Source: Bacillota bacterium (GTDB lineage Bacteria > Bacillota > Clostridia > Clostridiales > Clostridiaceae). Taken from it: DNA of 60,076 bases. A program made the position numbers and the translations under genes. Positions within the stretch are counted from its first letter, which is position 1, and the number at the start of each line of letters is the position of its first letter. The stretch is from NCBI GenBank assembly GCA_023445445.1, contig JAEXLD010000004.1:1-60076 (forward strand), given 5' to 3'. The notes under the pieces were generated by a model. The model had not been told where the DNA came from. It saw only the letters and a program-made list of their open reading frames with translations, and did no database searches. Below are positions 59,799 to 60,076 of the stretch, piece by piece.

Positions 59799-60076
59799 TT
59801 AATTACTAATCTTAATTTCTTCTATTATATCATAGGATGACTTAGGTATAGTTAAATATATTTTAAACATATCTCCTTCTACTTCAATCTTTATAATTCC
59901 ATTATGAAGTTCTACTATACTCTTTGTTATTGCAAGGCCCATGCCTGACCCCTCTACAGAAGAATTTCTAGACTTATCTGCTCTTGTAAATCTTTCAAAA
60001 ATATCTTCAGTATTAAAATCTAATTCGTAATTAGAAATATTTTTAAATGAAATATCAACAGAATTCTCTTTAGAAA
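59799..60076 (-). CDS. Sensor histidine kinase, C-terminal part (5' end outside window)
   Basis: The visible 92 codons encode the end of a HATPase_c domain: ISFKNISNYELDF, then EDIFERFTRADKSRNSS (F box) and GSGMGLAITKSIVELHNG (G2 box), followed by the final strand and a short tail. N-terminal sensor, dimerisation domain and the partner regulator lie beyond the window edge. The stop codon overlaps the Shine-Dalgarno of the ArsC/Spx-like gene, so the two share a transcript. The signal sensed cannot be told. Confidence 0.9.
   Translation of the reverse strand, partial: SKENSVDISFKNISNYELDFNTEDIFERFTRADKSRNSSVEGSGMGLAITKSIVELHNGIIKIEVEGDMFKIYLTIPKSSYDIIEEIKISN

Overview
The window is AT-rich and strongly minus-strand biased. 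It looks like the chromosome of a saccharolytic, spore-forming Clostridium sensu stricto: pyruvate:ferredoxin oxidoreductase, the ptb-buk butyrate module, T-box-controlled trp and ilv-leu operons, a glmS ribozyme, cdaA-cdaR, a SleB-type cell-wall hydrolase and purine-rich Shine-Dalgarno sites. This placement is an inference from gene content; no rRNA or tRNA gene is present. There is no phage, insertion sequence, CRISPR array or tRNA gene.

Layout. 1-3510: nifJ (PFOR), cut at its 3' end by the window edge. 3737-5604: an electrophile/quinone-stress type operon (MarR regulator, nitroreductase, pirin) behind two palindromic operators. 5692-7512: a membrane diguanylate cyclase followed by an in-frame orphan coding remnant. 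7805-11885: a FabH-like synthase with a small partner, an unknown protein, a DUF2804 protein and a small acidic protein. 11911-14320: glmS with an enlarged glmS ribozyme leader. 14620-16536: small lipoproteins, a small membrane protein and a GIY-YIG protein. 16794-23596: the complete trpEGDCFBA operon under a Trp T-box and a palindrome-covered promoter. 23671-26994: a MenA-type prenyltransferase, a CPBP protease and an anchored coiled-coil protein. 27228-37548: ilvN-cimA-leuCDB-ilvDBC under an Ile-type T-box. 37820-48501: an extradiol dioxygenase family protein, a lipoprotein with a structured leader, glmM, a TrpR-family protein, AIM24, butyrate kinase and phosphotransbutyrylase, an FAD protein, and cdaA-cdaR. 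48652-53858: an anchored unknown, a SleB hydrolase, isoaspartyl dipeptidase, a TPR protein and paired chromate-transporter halves. 53943-60076: PTS enzyme I, class I ribonucleotide reductase with two NrdR-like boxes, an ArsC/Spx-like protein and the end of a sensor kinase.

The genes link central carbon flow (PFOR, butyrate formation, PTS) with amino-acid synthesis. The branched-chain operon carries citramalate synthase instead of 2-isopropylmalate synthase, so LeuCDB here most simply serve threonine-independent isoleucine synthesis; the apparent Ile specifier of the leader agrees.

The most unusual signal is a family of intergenic inverted-repeat elements. Their arms are tandem heptamers (roughly AATGWAR) and they enclose two, once three, short palindromes. 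Four copies fill the gaps between genes of the single ilv-leu operon, each running from the upstream stop codon to the downstream Shine-Dalgarno. Relatives lie after buk, beside sleB and inside the glmS leader, and single-arm arrays lie after glmM and upstream of glmS. I know of no described family that they match. Other candidates are a T-box with a non-canonical tRNA-binding bulge, a long structured insertion in the glmS ribozyme, and three orphan leader or small-RNA structures. All coordinates and motif matches were read by eye; no alignment, folding or database search was run.
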